A stretch of 64,000 nt of DNA, from assembly GCA_016802295.1 (NCBI GenBank), contig JAESIW010000199.1:86095-150094 (forward strand), in the 5' to 3' direction. The position numbers were made by a program, and so were the translations under genes. Within the stretch, counting starts at the first letter, position 1, and the number at the start of each line of letters is the position of its first letter. Origin of the DNA: Brachionus rotundiformis (taxonomy: Eukaryota; Rotifera; Eurotatoria; Ploima; Brachionidae). Below the pieces are notes generated by a model. It saw only the letters and a list, made by a program, of their open reading frames with translations, ran no database searches and was not told where the DNA came from. Of the stretch, positions 51,936-62,979 are shown one piece after another.

Positions 51936-54876
51936 ATGTATGATCCTGAGCAAGATAAACGAAAACAGATAGTTGAGAAAAAGAAAAAATTTGGTGGATT
52001 CCAGTCAATGGGTACAATATTTGCCATTATTTACTTTTTCTTACATTCTTACAATTAAGGATTTAATTGGCAAATTTTAAAAAGTATACTGAACAGTGGA
52101 TACAAACAGCCTACACCTATTCAACGCAAAGCTATACCTGAAATTTTGCTGGGCAGAGATGTTGTTGCAATGGCTCGTACTGGTAGTGGCAAAACAGCCG
52201 CTTTTCTTCTTCCAATGTTCCAGCGGCTAAATGACAGCAACCAGAACAAATCCCATGGACCAAAGGCACTAATCATGTCTCCAACCAGGGAATTGGCTCT
52301 TCAAACTTTTAAATTCACCAAACAATTTGGTAAATACTGTGACTTTAAGGCAGCCGTAATTCTTGGTGGTGATAAAATCGAAGACCAATTTGAAACCATG
52401 CATGAAAAACCTGACATGTAATACCTTAAATAATTTCAATGGTTTAATTAATTTTAATTTAAATTTAAATTTAAGTATAATCGCTACACCAGGTCGTTTT
52501 CTACATATTTGTGTAGAAATGAATCTTAAGCTAGGCTCAATAGAATATGTCGTCTTTGACGAAGCTGATCGATTGTTTGAAATGGGCTTTAAGGAGCAAC
52601 TTAATGAAATATTGACCAAACTTCCGGTCCAAAATCGTCAAACTTTGCTGTTCAGTGCCACTTTGCCCCAATCTTTGGTTGAATTCGCCAGAGCTGGTCT
52701 TCAAAACCCAACTTTAATTCGACTTGATGTAGAGTCAAAGCTGAGTGACAAATTAAAATTGGCATTTTTCCAAACCAGAATTGAAGACAAACTTCCTTTT
52801 TTGATTTATTTGCTAAACAATGTGACCAAATCGGCTAAAAAACCATCCGAATTGGATTCAGATGAGGCAGCTCGCATTGGTCAAACGATCATATTTGTCG
52901 CCACTAGGCACCATGTTGAATTTTTAAAAGATTTGCTTGAAACATTGGGTTATAATGTATCCTATGTTTATAGTTGTCTTGACCAAGCGGCTAGACAAAT
53001 TAATATTGCCAAGTTTCAACAAAAAAAAACTTCTATCATGATCGTAACTGATGTGGCTGCGCGTGGTATCGATATACCAATGCTTGACAATGTTATAAAT
53101 TTTAATTTTCCTGCTAAAGCAAAATTGTTTGTTCACAGAGTTGGTAGAGTGGCCAGAGCTGGAAATTATGGAAACGCTTATTCAATGATTACCAGTGATG
53201 AATTGCCCTACATGCACGAATTGTTCGAATTTTTGTCCAAAGAAATTCGCTTTGCCAATGATGAAATGGATCCTGAAGGTAAATTGATTCCAAAAAATTA
53301 CCTCATTTATCAATTAAATAATTCGAACCATGAAAAAATTTAACTGATTTTTTATTAATTTTATTAAATTAAAAAGATAATATCTGCCAGAATTAATTTA
53401 GTCTCTTTCTTTAACGATAGTTAAAAAAAATTTTTTTAGATTGGAACGAAGTGTATGGCTCTGTACCTCAATCAATCGTAGATGTCGAAAAAGACACCAT
53501 TAGAACTTTGCTAGAGGAAAAAATTGAGCTTGTAGGCGAATATTTTTTTTCGAAAATTTTACCATTACATTTTACTTTTACCAATTATTAGAAATGTGCA
53601 TTCGATGTCCAAGAAAATGCTTACAAGCAATATTTAAAATCTAGACCATTGGCCAGTGCATCGAGTGTCCGCGCTGCCAAAAACATCCACCAAATACATC
53701 CTGTTTTATCAGTACAACCCTTATTGAGTAAAATTAATATTTTTTTAATAATAATTTATTTTTAAATATCTTAAGAAAGCAATACTGAGCTGAAAAGCTG
53801 CTACGAAGCTCAGTCTAGCCTTCTCGATCAGCTTAAAAACTATAAAACTAAATCAGTTAGTAAAAATTATCTTATTTAATTTATTAAAATATCTTTATTT
53901 GTTTGTATAGACAATATTTGAAATAAATAAAGCATCTAATAACCAAAGTATAGAGATAATGCGCAAAAAGCGCCAGGAACACGACCGCGTTGTGGAAAAA
54001 TTTCAGCAAAAAGACTTGGAAGGTCTATCTCTATTCCAAAAAAATATGTACGCAATTAAGCGGGATATGTTCAATGATGATAAAAAAAAAGATAATGAAG
54101 AAGACCAGGAATTGAATGATGAATATGATTTTGAAAATGAAAACCTGGTCATCAAGATAAGCAATGAAAATTCGGATGAAAATGGTAGAAAGCGACTTTC
54201 CAAAGCAGAAAAGCGAAAGCAATCGATTATCGACACAGAACACTATATTCCCTATAGGCCGAAAAATTTCAATACCGAAAAAGCTCTTGGCATTAATTCC
54301 AACTTTAACCGTGAGATGTCTGAAGCTGCCATGGACATGGTGCTCGATGACAGGGACGAAATGCACCGCAATTTGCAAAAGCAAAAGTGGGACAGAAAGA
54401 AAAAAAAGTTCGTCAGCTTACAGAGCACTCTGGATAAGGAGAAAAAGATCAGAACTGAGAGTGGCAACTACATTAAAGCTTCGTACAAGTCAAATTTGTA
54501 TGCAAAATGGCTGAAGAACCAGAAAGTTATGGACAACGAGGACAGTGATGACGAATCAAAGCGAGAGAATAAAAAAAATAAGAAATTTTTTGGATCCAAG
54601 CTGGCCGAGAACAGATATTTCGGAAGTGGCAAAAGCAATAAGTTTAAGAAACCTTTGCCTGGTAGTAAGCGGAAATCAAGCGATGACGGTCCAGTGGCTG
54701 GTAAAAAATTCAAAAATTCAGATGGTAGTAAAAAACCAAAACGATTTTCTACTGGTCTCAAGAGCAAAGATCAAATTTTAAAGGAGAGAAGACGCAAGGA
54801 AAAAATTCAAAAATTTCAAAAAAGAAAAAAAACTTCCAAAGGTTCAAAATCTCGGTCAAAGTCTTTTAAAAAATAA
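51936..54876 (+). CDS. DDX54: ATP-dependent RNA helicase DDX54 (Dbp10 family)
   Basis: Nucleolar DEAD-box helicase; yeast Dbp10 is needed for large ribosomal subunit assembly. Seven exons (51936-52011, 52060-52417, 52476-53278, 53440-53531, 53592-53727, 53776-53855, 53911-54876) give 836 codons, near human DDX54. It has KKKKFGGFQSMGFNW and the Q motif (GYKQPTPIQRKAIP), motif I ARTGSGKT, Ia PTRELALQ, Ib TPGRFLH, II DEAD, III SAT, V VTDVAARGIDIP and VI HRVGRVARAG. The last exon carries the DBP10 C-terminal domain (NREMSEAAMDMVLDD, WDRKKKKFVSLQ) and a Lys/Ser-rich basic tail suited to rRNA binding. The start gives the motif upstream of the helicase core seen in the family, although the N-terminal acidic head of human DDX54 is missing. 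Confidence 0.95.
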
Positions 54877-54994
54877 AAATTTTTAATAAAAATTTTGAAA
54901 TAAAAGAAAATTTTTTTCTTATTCTAAGCCATGACTGTAATTTTCATGGTTTGCTTAGCTTGGAAACAATATTCTCAAATTAGTTTAAAGAAGA

Positions 54995-55369
54995 ATGTCC
55001 GAATGTGATTTGAATGAATTGGTGTCCGAATCCAAAACGAATTTGAAAAAAGTTAAATGTACTCGGTGTGATTCGTTTATCTTATCTGTTGGTAGTGGTG
55101 TTTTTAAAAAAATTGACAATGGACTGAGCATACCATCTTTAAGACAGAAGCGAGAGTTGACGAATCCCAAGGATGCCGAATGCGAGTTATTGAACAATTT
55201 TTGGCTGGTTAACGATGCATTTACTTTTGAAAACATCGGATTTACGAACACTGTTGAAAGTAAAAAGTATCTTATCTGTGCTGATTGTGAGATAGGACCT
55301 TTGGGTGTTCAAAATTTAGATAATCCAAATGAATTTTATTTGAGCTTAGACAGGGTTAAGCATGTTTAA
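54995..55369 (+). CDS. RABIF: RABIF/MSS4 guanine nucleotide-release chaperone
   Basis: Single exon, 124 codons, same length as human MSS4 (123). Zinc is bound by two CxxC pairs, here KCTRCDS near residue 22 and ICADCEIGP near residue 95. Other family segments are ELVSESKTNLK, SLRQKREL, LLNNFWLVNDAFTFENIGFT and FYLSLDRVKHV. MSS4 binds nucleotide-free exocytic Rab GTPases and stabilises them in the cytosol. It begins 118 bp after the DDX54 stop on the same strand, with enough room for its own promoter. Confidence 0.95.
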   Translation: MSECDLNELVSESKTNLKKVKCTRCDSFILSVGSGVFKKIDNGLSIPSLRQKRELTNPKDAECELLNNFWLVNDAFTFENIGFTNTVESKKYLICADCEIGPLGVQNLDNPNEFYLSLDRVKHV

Positions 55370-55447
55370 TAATTTGTTTAATAGATTAATAAATTTTTTA
55401 TAATTTTATTTTTGTTTTAATATTCAAATTATTAAAAAAATTTTTTT

Positions 55448-55680
55448 TTAAAAAATAAGTTCATCGTCCATTATAGAATGCTGACCCTCTTCAGATTGAC
55501 CGAACTTCGGAAGCCTTAAGCTAATATTAAGATTGGTTTGATTGGAAAAGCCAATTTTAGGTTCTCTGATACTGGCGCTGTTAGGAATGAATGCCCCATT
55601 GGCTTCTTATAGAAAGTTAATGGCGCCAAAACTCTGCCAAAGCGAGTCCCAAGCTCGATTGAGAAAAGAAAAGGTAATCA
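55448..55680 (-). pseudogene. Orphan coding-like fragment of unknown origin
   Basis: A GC-rich island within very AT-rich surroundings. The minus strand reads from about 55680 as coding-like text (RAWDSLWQSFGAINFL), meets one in-frame TAA, then continues EANGAFIPNSASIREPKIGF to a stop at 55448. It could be a decayed exon, a terminal exon with an acceptor at 55606-55607 whose upstream exons were lost or lie beyond the methyltransferase, or chance. On the plus strand 55612-55673 is also bounded by AG and GTAATC. No family recognised. Confidence 0.3.
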
Positions 55681-55751
55681 AATATTTTCAAATAAAACTT
55701 TATTCTAAAAATTAAACATTTTGATAAAAAAACTTATCTAAAATGGATAGA

Positions 55752-56464
55752 TTATAATTTGAGACATAAAGTAGTTCCATCTCCGAGCTTTAGCATTGAT
55801 ATGTCAACTCTTTTGTCATTTTTCACAAATTCATTCACTTCACGAATAGCCACTGTATTTTCATCTTGATGTTTTTCATCACAGACTTTTCCGGACCAAA
55901 TAACATTGTCAATAGCTATTATGCCACCTTTTCTCACCAATTTAAGACACAATTCATAATACTTTAGATAGTTTGTCTTATCTGCATCAATGAAAGCAAA
56001 GTCGTATTGACCACTTTGGCCTTGGTCAATCATTTTTTGCAGAATATCAACAGCAGGGCCTATTTCAACTTGTATTTTCTTCTCCACACCAGCTTCTTGC
56101 CAAATATCACGAGCCAAATACTCGTCAGTTATATCACAGCAGATTATTTTGCCATCATCTGGGATAGCCATTGCCATGGTCATTGTGGTATAGCCAGTAA
56201 ATGCGCCCACTTCAATGCAATTCTTGGCATTCATTGATTTTAAAAGCAATTGGAAAAACTGTGCTTCATCGGTCGATCCAAGCATCATACCATCTTAATT
56301 ATTAAATATATTTATATCAATATTAAATCATAGCAAAGTTATCTACATGGCAACGCCTTGGTTCTGGCAATCAACTTTTCCTGCTGAGGTGTTAGCCGCA
56401 AAGAATGGCTATTTATGTAATGTTGAATGGGATCATTTGATGAATATGATTTTAAAGAGCTCAT
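55752..56464 (-). CDS. COMTD1: COMTD1-like SAM-dependent O-methyltransferase
   Basis: Two exons (56464-56347, 56293-55752), 219 codons, the normal size for class I caffeoyl-CoA/catechol O-methyltransferases. Motifs: GMMLGSTDEAQF, SAM-binding CIEVGAFTGYTTMTMAMAIP, acidic CCDIT, metal/substrate region FAFIDADKTNYLKYYE, GGIIAIDNVIWSGKV and the C-terminal LGDGTTLCLKL. The Asp residues of DADK and the DN pair are the usual divalent metal ligands. Human COMTD1 has an N-terminal membrane anchor; this protein starts with a soluble head (MSSLKSYSSNDPIQHYINSH), so it is likely cytosolic. Substrate unknown. Confidence 0.88.
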
Positions 56465-56800
56465 TTTTTGAATTAGATTTTGAAATAGAGTAAAAAATAC
56501 ATATTATTTTTGTCATATGACAAAGCATTTTTTTTTATTACATGACTCTGCACTTATGACATTTAATTATGATATTCACAAAGATATAATTTAAAATATT
56601 TATTTTTAAACCTTAAATATTAAACCTTTTGAATAAAAATAACTAAAAAAAAATAAATTTTTTGGTTTTTAATTTCACTTCAAATAAATAGAAATTTGAT
56701 TTATCTAAACTTTATTTATGATAACAAAAATTCAAATTTAACTTTGAAAAAAAAATCTAACGGGTTTAAATCAGAGATTCTTATAATTATATTTACATTA
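56465..56800. other. Intergenic spacer
   Basis: About 335 bp AT-rich between the DDX43 stop and the methyltransferase start, both on the minus strand. Nothing recognised. Confidence 0.5.
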
Positions 56801-58933
56801 TTAGAAAAAAAAGCCACCATAATTATTTCCATCTCTTCTTCGGTTGCCAAAACCGCCACCACCTCTTTCTCCTCCTCTTCTGAAGCCTCCTCGGCCTCCG
56901 CCTTCTTCAGCTCTTTTCTTCATTGCCACTTCATACCTTTCTGCCATTTGAACCAAACTTTCTGGCACAATCTGGTCACCTTGTTTCAATATTTCGATTA
57001 GCTCTTTGGCGTGCTTCCAATCTTCGCGAGCCATAAAAGTCAAAGAGGTACCAGTGCGTCCAGCGCGGCCAGTCCGGCCTACCCGATGGACGTACTCTTC
57101 TATATTACGTGGAAAATCATAATTCATCACACAGGTTATATCTCTTACATCTATTCCTCTTGAAGCAACATCTGTAGCGATCAAAATTCTGACAAGTCCT
57201 TGTTTAAAGTCCTCCAAAGCTTCTTCACGGTCGCACTGCTCACGGTCACCATGTATAGCCTGACATTGGATGCCTTTCATTGCCAAATTGCAAGACAGAT
57301 TATCAGCTGTGGCTTTTCTACCAACAAAAACAATCAATTTATCCACTTCGGTCATTTCCTCAGTAATAAACTTCATCAGCTTTTCGCTTTTTTCCTCTTC
57401 ATCTCTGACCATTTCCAATTTTTGCGTAACAGTCTTCGCTGCACGCAAATCAAGTGAGCCTACACACAATTGAACAGCATCGGTCAAATACTTTGTTGCC
57501 AGTCTTCTAACACCCTCTGGCCATGTTGCACTTGTCATCACAGTCTGCCTATCTGGACGAATATCAAGAAGTATTTTCATTATTTGAGGTTCAAAGCCCA
57601 TGTCAAGCATTCGATCGGCTTCGTCCAATACCAACATGGTAACGCTGGTCACATTCACAATCTTGGCTGATATGAGATCATACAGTCTACCTGGGGTTGC
57701 GATTATTATCTCAACACCTCTGGTACATTCATTCACTTGCTCCTTACGGTCACCACCGCCATAAATGCAAACACTTTTAATACCTTTGTAATTTATTTTT
57801 TTCACCTCTTTTTCTATTTGAATGGCAAGCTCTCTGGTAGGAGATAAGACCAGAACGTTTGGACCTAGACGTTCTTCTCGAGGCGTTATCTGATTATCAA
57901 TGTGTACTAGAGCTGGCAAGAGAAAAGCAAGAGTTTTGCCAGTACCAGTCTGAGCTATACCAACACAGTCCAAGCCTTTGAGTAGTATGGGCCATAGCTG
58001 AGCCTGAACTGGAGTTGGTTTGATGAAATTTTGTTTTTGGCATTCGGCTATAATTTGTGGATAGTTTCTAAATGCTTGTTCGATTGTTTTGACTGGCTTT
58101 GGAATTTTTTGGAATATGTCTTTCTCAATCTCTTGTGGTGACCGAGAATCTTCTTTATTTTTGTCCACATTTGGACAATAGGATAAATTTTCTTTTTTAA
58201 AGAAATCAACTGTGATGTCAAAGTTTTCTTTGCGGTATTTTTTGACCTCATCGTAGCTCATTTGACTTATCTCTGGGTCTTCGACATAAAAATCTTTTAC
58301 CACTGGTGGATGGTCTTTGAATTTTTCCATATTTTGTAATGGCAACGATCTAATCAGGTTCCAATCAATAAGAGGCTTTTCATTGTTGTTTTCGTCCTCA
58401 TTGACGTAATTTTGCGGCGAATCGTCGTGTTCTTTTTTCCAAGCTTTTTGAGGTCTGTCTCTGAACTGGTCATTGGACCTTTTTGGGCCATCAAATCCCT
58501 GAGATCTGGAAAAACCAGAACAATTGTTACAAGATTGTTCTATTATTTGCACGGCCTTTTCTATGTCTATTTTAGACGAGCCGACAATTTTGATTTCGGC
58601 AAAGCTTTGGCACCGGATCTCATCTCTGTTGGGAACAAATATTTTCACATTGCATTTGTTCCGTATGTAATTGATGTTAGAGCCAGCCTTTCCAATAAGG
58701 GAGCCTATTGATTTTGAATCTATCTTAATGTACTCCGTATGAGAATCTCTGTCATAGTCTCTGGAACGAAAAAAAGATTCTCTCTGTGGTGATTTATGTC
58801 TGTCTTGAAATCTGTCTTGACATGATGAGTGAGAAAAACGACCTCGGCCGAAACCATGCGATGGTGGTTTTGATGGTTGTTTTTCAATGGGAACACTTGG
58901 TGAGTCCCAATCGGCATCCCAATCTTCATCCAT
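56801..58933 (-). CDS. DDX43: ATP-dependent RNA helicase DDX43 (KH + DEAD box)
   Basis: One uninterrupted exon of 710 codons. Acidic Trp-rich start (MDEDWDADWDSPS), then an Arg/Ser-rich stretch, then a KH domain near residues 68-130 with the GxxG-type loop in IGSLIGKAGSNINYIRNKC. A linker motif NEKPLIDWNLIRSL matches DDX43/DDX53. Helicase core: Q motif FIKPTPVQAQLWP, I AQTGTGKT, Ia PTRELAIQ, YGGGDRKEQ, Ib TPGRLYDL, II DEAD, III SAT, V ATDVASRGIDV, VI HRVGRTGRAGRTG. The C-terminus is a Gly/Arg-rich RGG tail ending GGFFF, absent from human DDX43. The family unwinds RNA/DNA and is often germline-associated. The lack of introns contrasts with the similar DDX54 gene next door. Confidence 0.94.
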   Translation of the reverse strand: MDEDWDADWDSPSVPIEKQPSKPPSHGFGRGRFSHSSCQDRFQDRHKSPQRESFFRSRDYDRDSHTEYIKIDSKSIGSLIGKAGSNINYIRNKCNVKIFVPNRDEIRCQSFAEIKIVGSSKIDIEKAVQIIEQSCNNCSGFSRSQGFDGPKRSNDQFRDRPQKAWKKEHDDSPQNYVNEDENNNEKPLIDWNLIRSLPLQNMEKFKDHPPVVKDFYVEDPEISQMSYDEVKKYRKENFDITVDFFKKENLSYCPNVDKNKEDSRSPQEIEKDIFQKIPKPVKTIEQAFRNYPQIIAECQKQNFIKPTPVQAQLWPILLKGLDCVGIAQTGTGKTLAFLLPALVHIDNQITPREERLGPNVLVLSPTRELAIQIEKEVKKINYKGIKSVCIYGGGDRKEQVNECTRGVEIIIATPGRLYDLISAKIVNVTSVTMLVLDEADRMLDMGFEPQIMKILLDIRPDRQTVMTSATWPEGVRRLATKYLTDAVQLCVGSLDLRAAKTVTQKLEMVRDEEEKSEKLMKFITEEMTEVDKLIVFVGRKATADNLSCNLAMKGIQCQAIHGDREQCDREEALEDFKQGLVRILIATDVASRGIDVRDITCVMNYDFPRNIEEYVHRVGRTGRAGRTGTSLTFMAREDWKHAKELIEILKQGDQIVPESLVQMAERYEVAMKKRAEEGGGRGGFRRGGERGGGGFGNRRRDGNNYGGFFF

Positions 58934-59479
58934 TTTATTAGTTAATTAAAATTTCAAATATTTTTTTTTTTAAATAAGTATTTATAATGATATTTTGTTA
59001 AAAAGCACGCACTTTTTGGGTACAAAATTTATTACAGTATTTAATATAAACAGTATAGACTAGTCTTTTTGTTATTAAAATTTATCTTTAACAAATTTAA
59101 CTAGATAATTTAATTCAAATATTTATATATTAATTAAAACTTGGCGCTATGCTTGGCAAATCTATGGTGGAATTTAATATCGAGTTAAAAATTTTCTTAA
59201 TTGATTGATTTTTAAAATAAATAAGATAGATTTTACAATTTTATAAGGAAAATTATTAATTAAAGAAATAAAATTCAATGTTGGAAAATATGAAAATATT
59301 AATAAGTTTATAATATTAAAAAGAATTTAAATTAAGGTAAAAAAGTATTGACCATTATTTGCTCCCTGGATGAGCGCATATTTTGTCCTTTTTTAGGCAT
59401 AGGTACTTTTAGTGAATAAGCCTGGTAAAGTAACAATATATCTTTTGAAAAAGAACCACAACAATACCAATAACATATA
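58934..59479. other. Intergenic region left of the foldback element
   Basis: About 545 bp AT-rich sequence upstream of DDX43. Presumably its promoter; no motif or coding frame identified. Confidence 0.5.
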
Positions 59480-59858
59480 CCGTAATGCCTTGCCCCCTAA
59501 TGCGGCATTTATTTTCAGAATTCTGGATTTTAATGCATGCATTTAACCCACTTTTTTTTCCAGATACGCTTCGACTAAAAATGCTGCAGTTAATGTCAAA
59601 ATTTTGGTAAAAATGCCGCATTAAATATGTAAAAAATAATAAAAATTTTTATTATTAATTTTAATTTTTTTTATTTTTTAATTTTGATTATTTTTACATA
59701 TTTTTTACATATTTAATGCGGCATTTTTACCAAAATTTTGACATTAACTGCAGCATTTTTAGTCGCAGCGTATCTGGAAAAAAAAGTGGGTTAAATGCAG
59801 CATTAAAATCCAGTATTCTGGTTTAAAGTGCAATGCATTAGGGGGCAAGGCATTACGG
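59480..59858. mobile_element. Foldback MITE of Tc1/mariner type
   Basis: A 379-bp near-palindrome. The left end CCGTAATGCCTTGCCCCCTA is mirrored exactly by the right end TAGGGGGCAAGGCATTACGG. The arms stay similar for about 165-170 bp each, with shared inner text such as CTGCAGTTAATGTCAAAATT, and are separated by a short AT-rich centre near 59640-59700. It is bordered on both sides by TA (59478-59479 and 59859-59860), the target duplication of Tc1/mariner transposons. There is no transposase frame, so it is non-autonomous. Transcripts through it would form a long hairpin. Confidence 0.88.
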
Positions 59859-59860
59859 TA

Positions 59861-62800
59861 CATATTTAAATTGTATTTTAACCAGCGACAATTCAACCAA
59901 TTTGACAAACTTTGATACTTAATTAAAGATCACTAAGATCAATAATAATAGAGTCTAAATTAGTCATTTATTCACATGGATACAAATTTAAATTGAGGTA
60001 AAAATGTATTCATGAAAAAAAAATTTTGACATATAAGATTAAAATAAATGTACTTTTTATAAACTTTTAATTTTATTTTATTTAATATTAATTTTTTTGT
60101 TAGATAAGGTGAATATTAGATTGTAGTTTAAGATAAGAGATCGACCAATGATAAATAAAATAAAAATAATTTTTCATATCAATTAACTAATTTATAAATC
60201 ATTTAATTTTTAATCTTTAATCAACAATTGACAATTTTCATATTCATTTCTGTCATTTAAACCCAATTATCATCTAAGTGAATTACATTTTTCTCATTTT
60301 TAATAGTTAAACTATTTTGATGTAACATTTTAAATTAAGAATTTAAATATTTTAATTTTTCATTTATCAGCGCATTTTCATTCAAGAATTAAATTATCAT
60401 TAAGTCTATAAAATAAATTAGGCCACAAGCTCATTTTTAATTGGTACCATACCATGTTAAAAAACAATGATTTATTCATTTAGATATTAATTCAGACATT
60501 TAAATGTTAATTTTATGGTTAATAAAAAGGTAATCAACATCTTAAGGATAGAATAAGCACTATTATACTTAATTAAGCTTTTAACTAAGCTAAGCATGAA
60601 AATTCTCTTAAATAGAATAAATTATTAGGTTTGAGAAATTTCAGCCTAATAGGCCGCTTTTTCAAAAAAAATAAAGAATTAAGAAATTTAATACCTAAGT
60701 TTAATGATAAAATTTAAATAACTGCCTCTTATGGGCCGTAATTCAACACTCGTATATATTTGTTGAAATTTAATAAAATTATTTAATTAAAATTAAGAAG
60801 AAAGTGCTGTCAATAGCATAATCCCTGAGGCTTTGTTTTGATATGACAAAAATAAGGTATTATTTACGCTCTGAGAGCCGAATATCCCAAACGGGAAATA
60901 AATAAAATTAATCGATAATCACAGGATAAACAACAAAATCTGAGTTAAAATAAAAATCGATTTTTTTCTATACTGAGCAAGTGCAAAATTTCTTTTGGAT
61001 AAAAAATTTACTTCATATGGCTGACCAGCATATGTTTCTAAGCGATTTGCAGCCTGATACCAATACTAAATCAATAATTATCGATTTACTAACTATCTAT
61101 TAAAGCGCTCGACTCATGAACTAATTAAAAGCTAAGTTTAGTCTAGATTTAGTTTGTTTTTTAAAACTTTTTACTTTTTTTTAATTAATGTTTATCATAT
61201 ATTTTTTTAAATTTTGACATTTCAAGTACATGTATTAATTTCCTGAAATGGTCAGCGGGAGTAATTAAAAGGTTAGCCAAAACACAAAGGTAGATTTTGT
61301 TTTTATCTTTTAAAAAATAAAATAAAATAAAATTGGGCCAAATCTAAACAATAATTTTCAATGATCTTTTTTTTTATTTTTTTTTATATTTTCAAATGAA
61401 CTAAATTTTAATCACACAATTTTAAGTTATTTAAAAAAAATATTATTTTTTTCTAGAGCATATCTTCTAGTCTATCTGTGGAAAAAAATAATGAAAATTT
61501 TTTTCTCTTTATTTTTGTGAATATATTAAAAGTTTGAGTCTAGAAGCCAGCTGGTCAGATTAATGCCTTAAAATAAGGCTAGATACAGAGCTCAATAGTT
61601 AATTTTGATTTTTATTCTTTGCATTTAATGTTAAAATTTATCTATTTGGCGAAAAAAAAGGTGAGTTTTTAATCGACCCGGAAGTTGAATTGAAAAAGAA
61701 GAGATGAGTGTAGACACTATTGAGATCTTACACAGAGAATTAATTATTTATAAGGCTTTGAGAAGATTAAGAGCTATAAGAAATTATATTTTCTTAAAAT
61801 TTTCAATCTAGAAGACATTAATCAATAAATTAGGTAAAAAAAAATATAAATTTGTTGAATGTGATCCATCAATTTCTAAAATTGTAAATAATAATCAAAA
61901 ATTGATTAATTTATCCATGGTAAATTGGCATACGAAGACGGAAAGAGAGAAGATAATTAAATATTTTGGCATTTAGAATAAATATCAGGCGTTGTTAACC
62001 ATCAATGATTTATTATGTTCGAAATTGGTAAAAACTGGAAACCATTAGTGTACTTTGGGGCCACAAAATAATTCACCATAGCCCGTAGCTTCAGGATAAT
62101 TAAGCAACATATTCCAAAATTAGATTAAGCAAACAAATAAAAGATAAACATTTGTGTAGGCCTACATTGTAGCTAACAAGTGAAATCTTGCCTCATAAAT
62201 CAAATTGCTTTTCTAATTATCTTATCTAGGAAAAAAATTGACATTTTCTATTAGAATGGTAATTTCTGGCTTTTATCTATGCACATAGAAAAAAATCGAT
62301 ATCTAAAAGTCAAGAGATTTAGAACAATTCCATTATTGATATGTCTCCTTATAAATAATATTTACCATAAGATGTTTACCATAAGCTGCGTGGTTAAACA
62401 CAAATGCATTAGGAAGCGTTTAAGTAAATAACCTTAATACAGACTAAAATAGATCGAATTAGTGTAAATAAAACAAGAATATTTAGCTTTAAAAAGAAAA
62501 GAAAAAAGCCTAAAACGCCTGTAAAATAGAACTTTTTTGTTTATCTATTAGGTTGGCAAATTAAATTTAAAAGTGTTTGTTAGCTTGCTTTGTATAATAC
62601 AAAGTATTCCAAGTAATCAATCAAACAAACTCAAAATACATTTCCCATCATTTTCTAATCAAATCTATTGAATTTTTTATGCTTATTTGCTGAGCTCAAA
62701 TCCATTAGCCAGCCTAAACTTATTCCATAGAATATTTTATTCTTTAATCAATAGATAGGAATATTTTATGATTGATGCTCTGCACCTTAAGCAGCTTAGT

Positions 62801-62979
62801 GTTCATAATCCATTTTAGGACAAAATAGAATCATCATATAACTTTTTTTTTGTATTTTATTTTAATTACAACAGACTTTATTTAATAATAAAATTTTTTG
62901 TCTAAATTTAAAATTTTTATTTTGTCTAGAAAAAGATATAAATTGGAAAATAAAGTAAGATGTTTAATTAGTAGCCGCA
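59861..62979. other. Gene-free 3.1 kb region
   Basis: No coding-like frame on either strand, no tRNA-like structure and no obvious repeat beyond simple AT runs. It lies between the mobile element and the last gene and may be promoter, 5' UTR intron or distal control sequence for that gene. Confidence 0.5.

Noticed and set aside
54003..54514. Open frames overlapping the DDX54 last exon in other frames
   Set aside because: They are shadows of the well-supported DBP10 C-terminal coding sequence.
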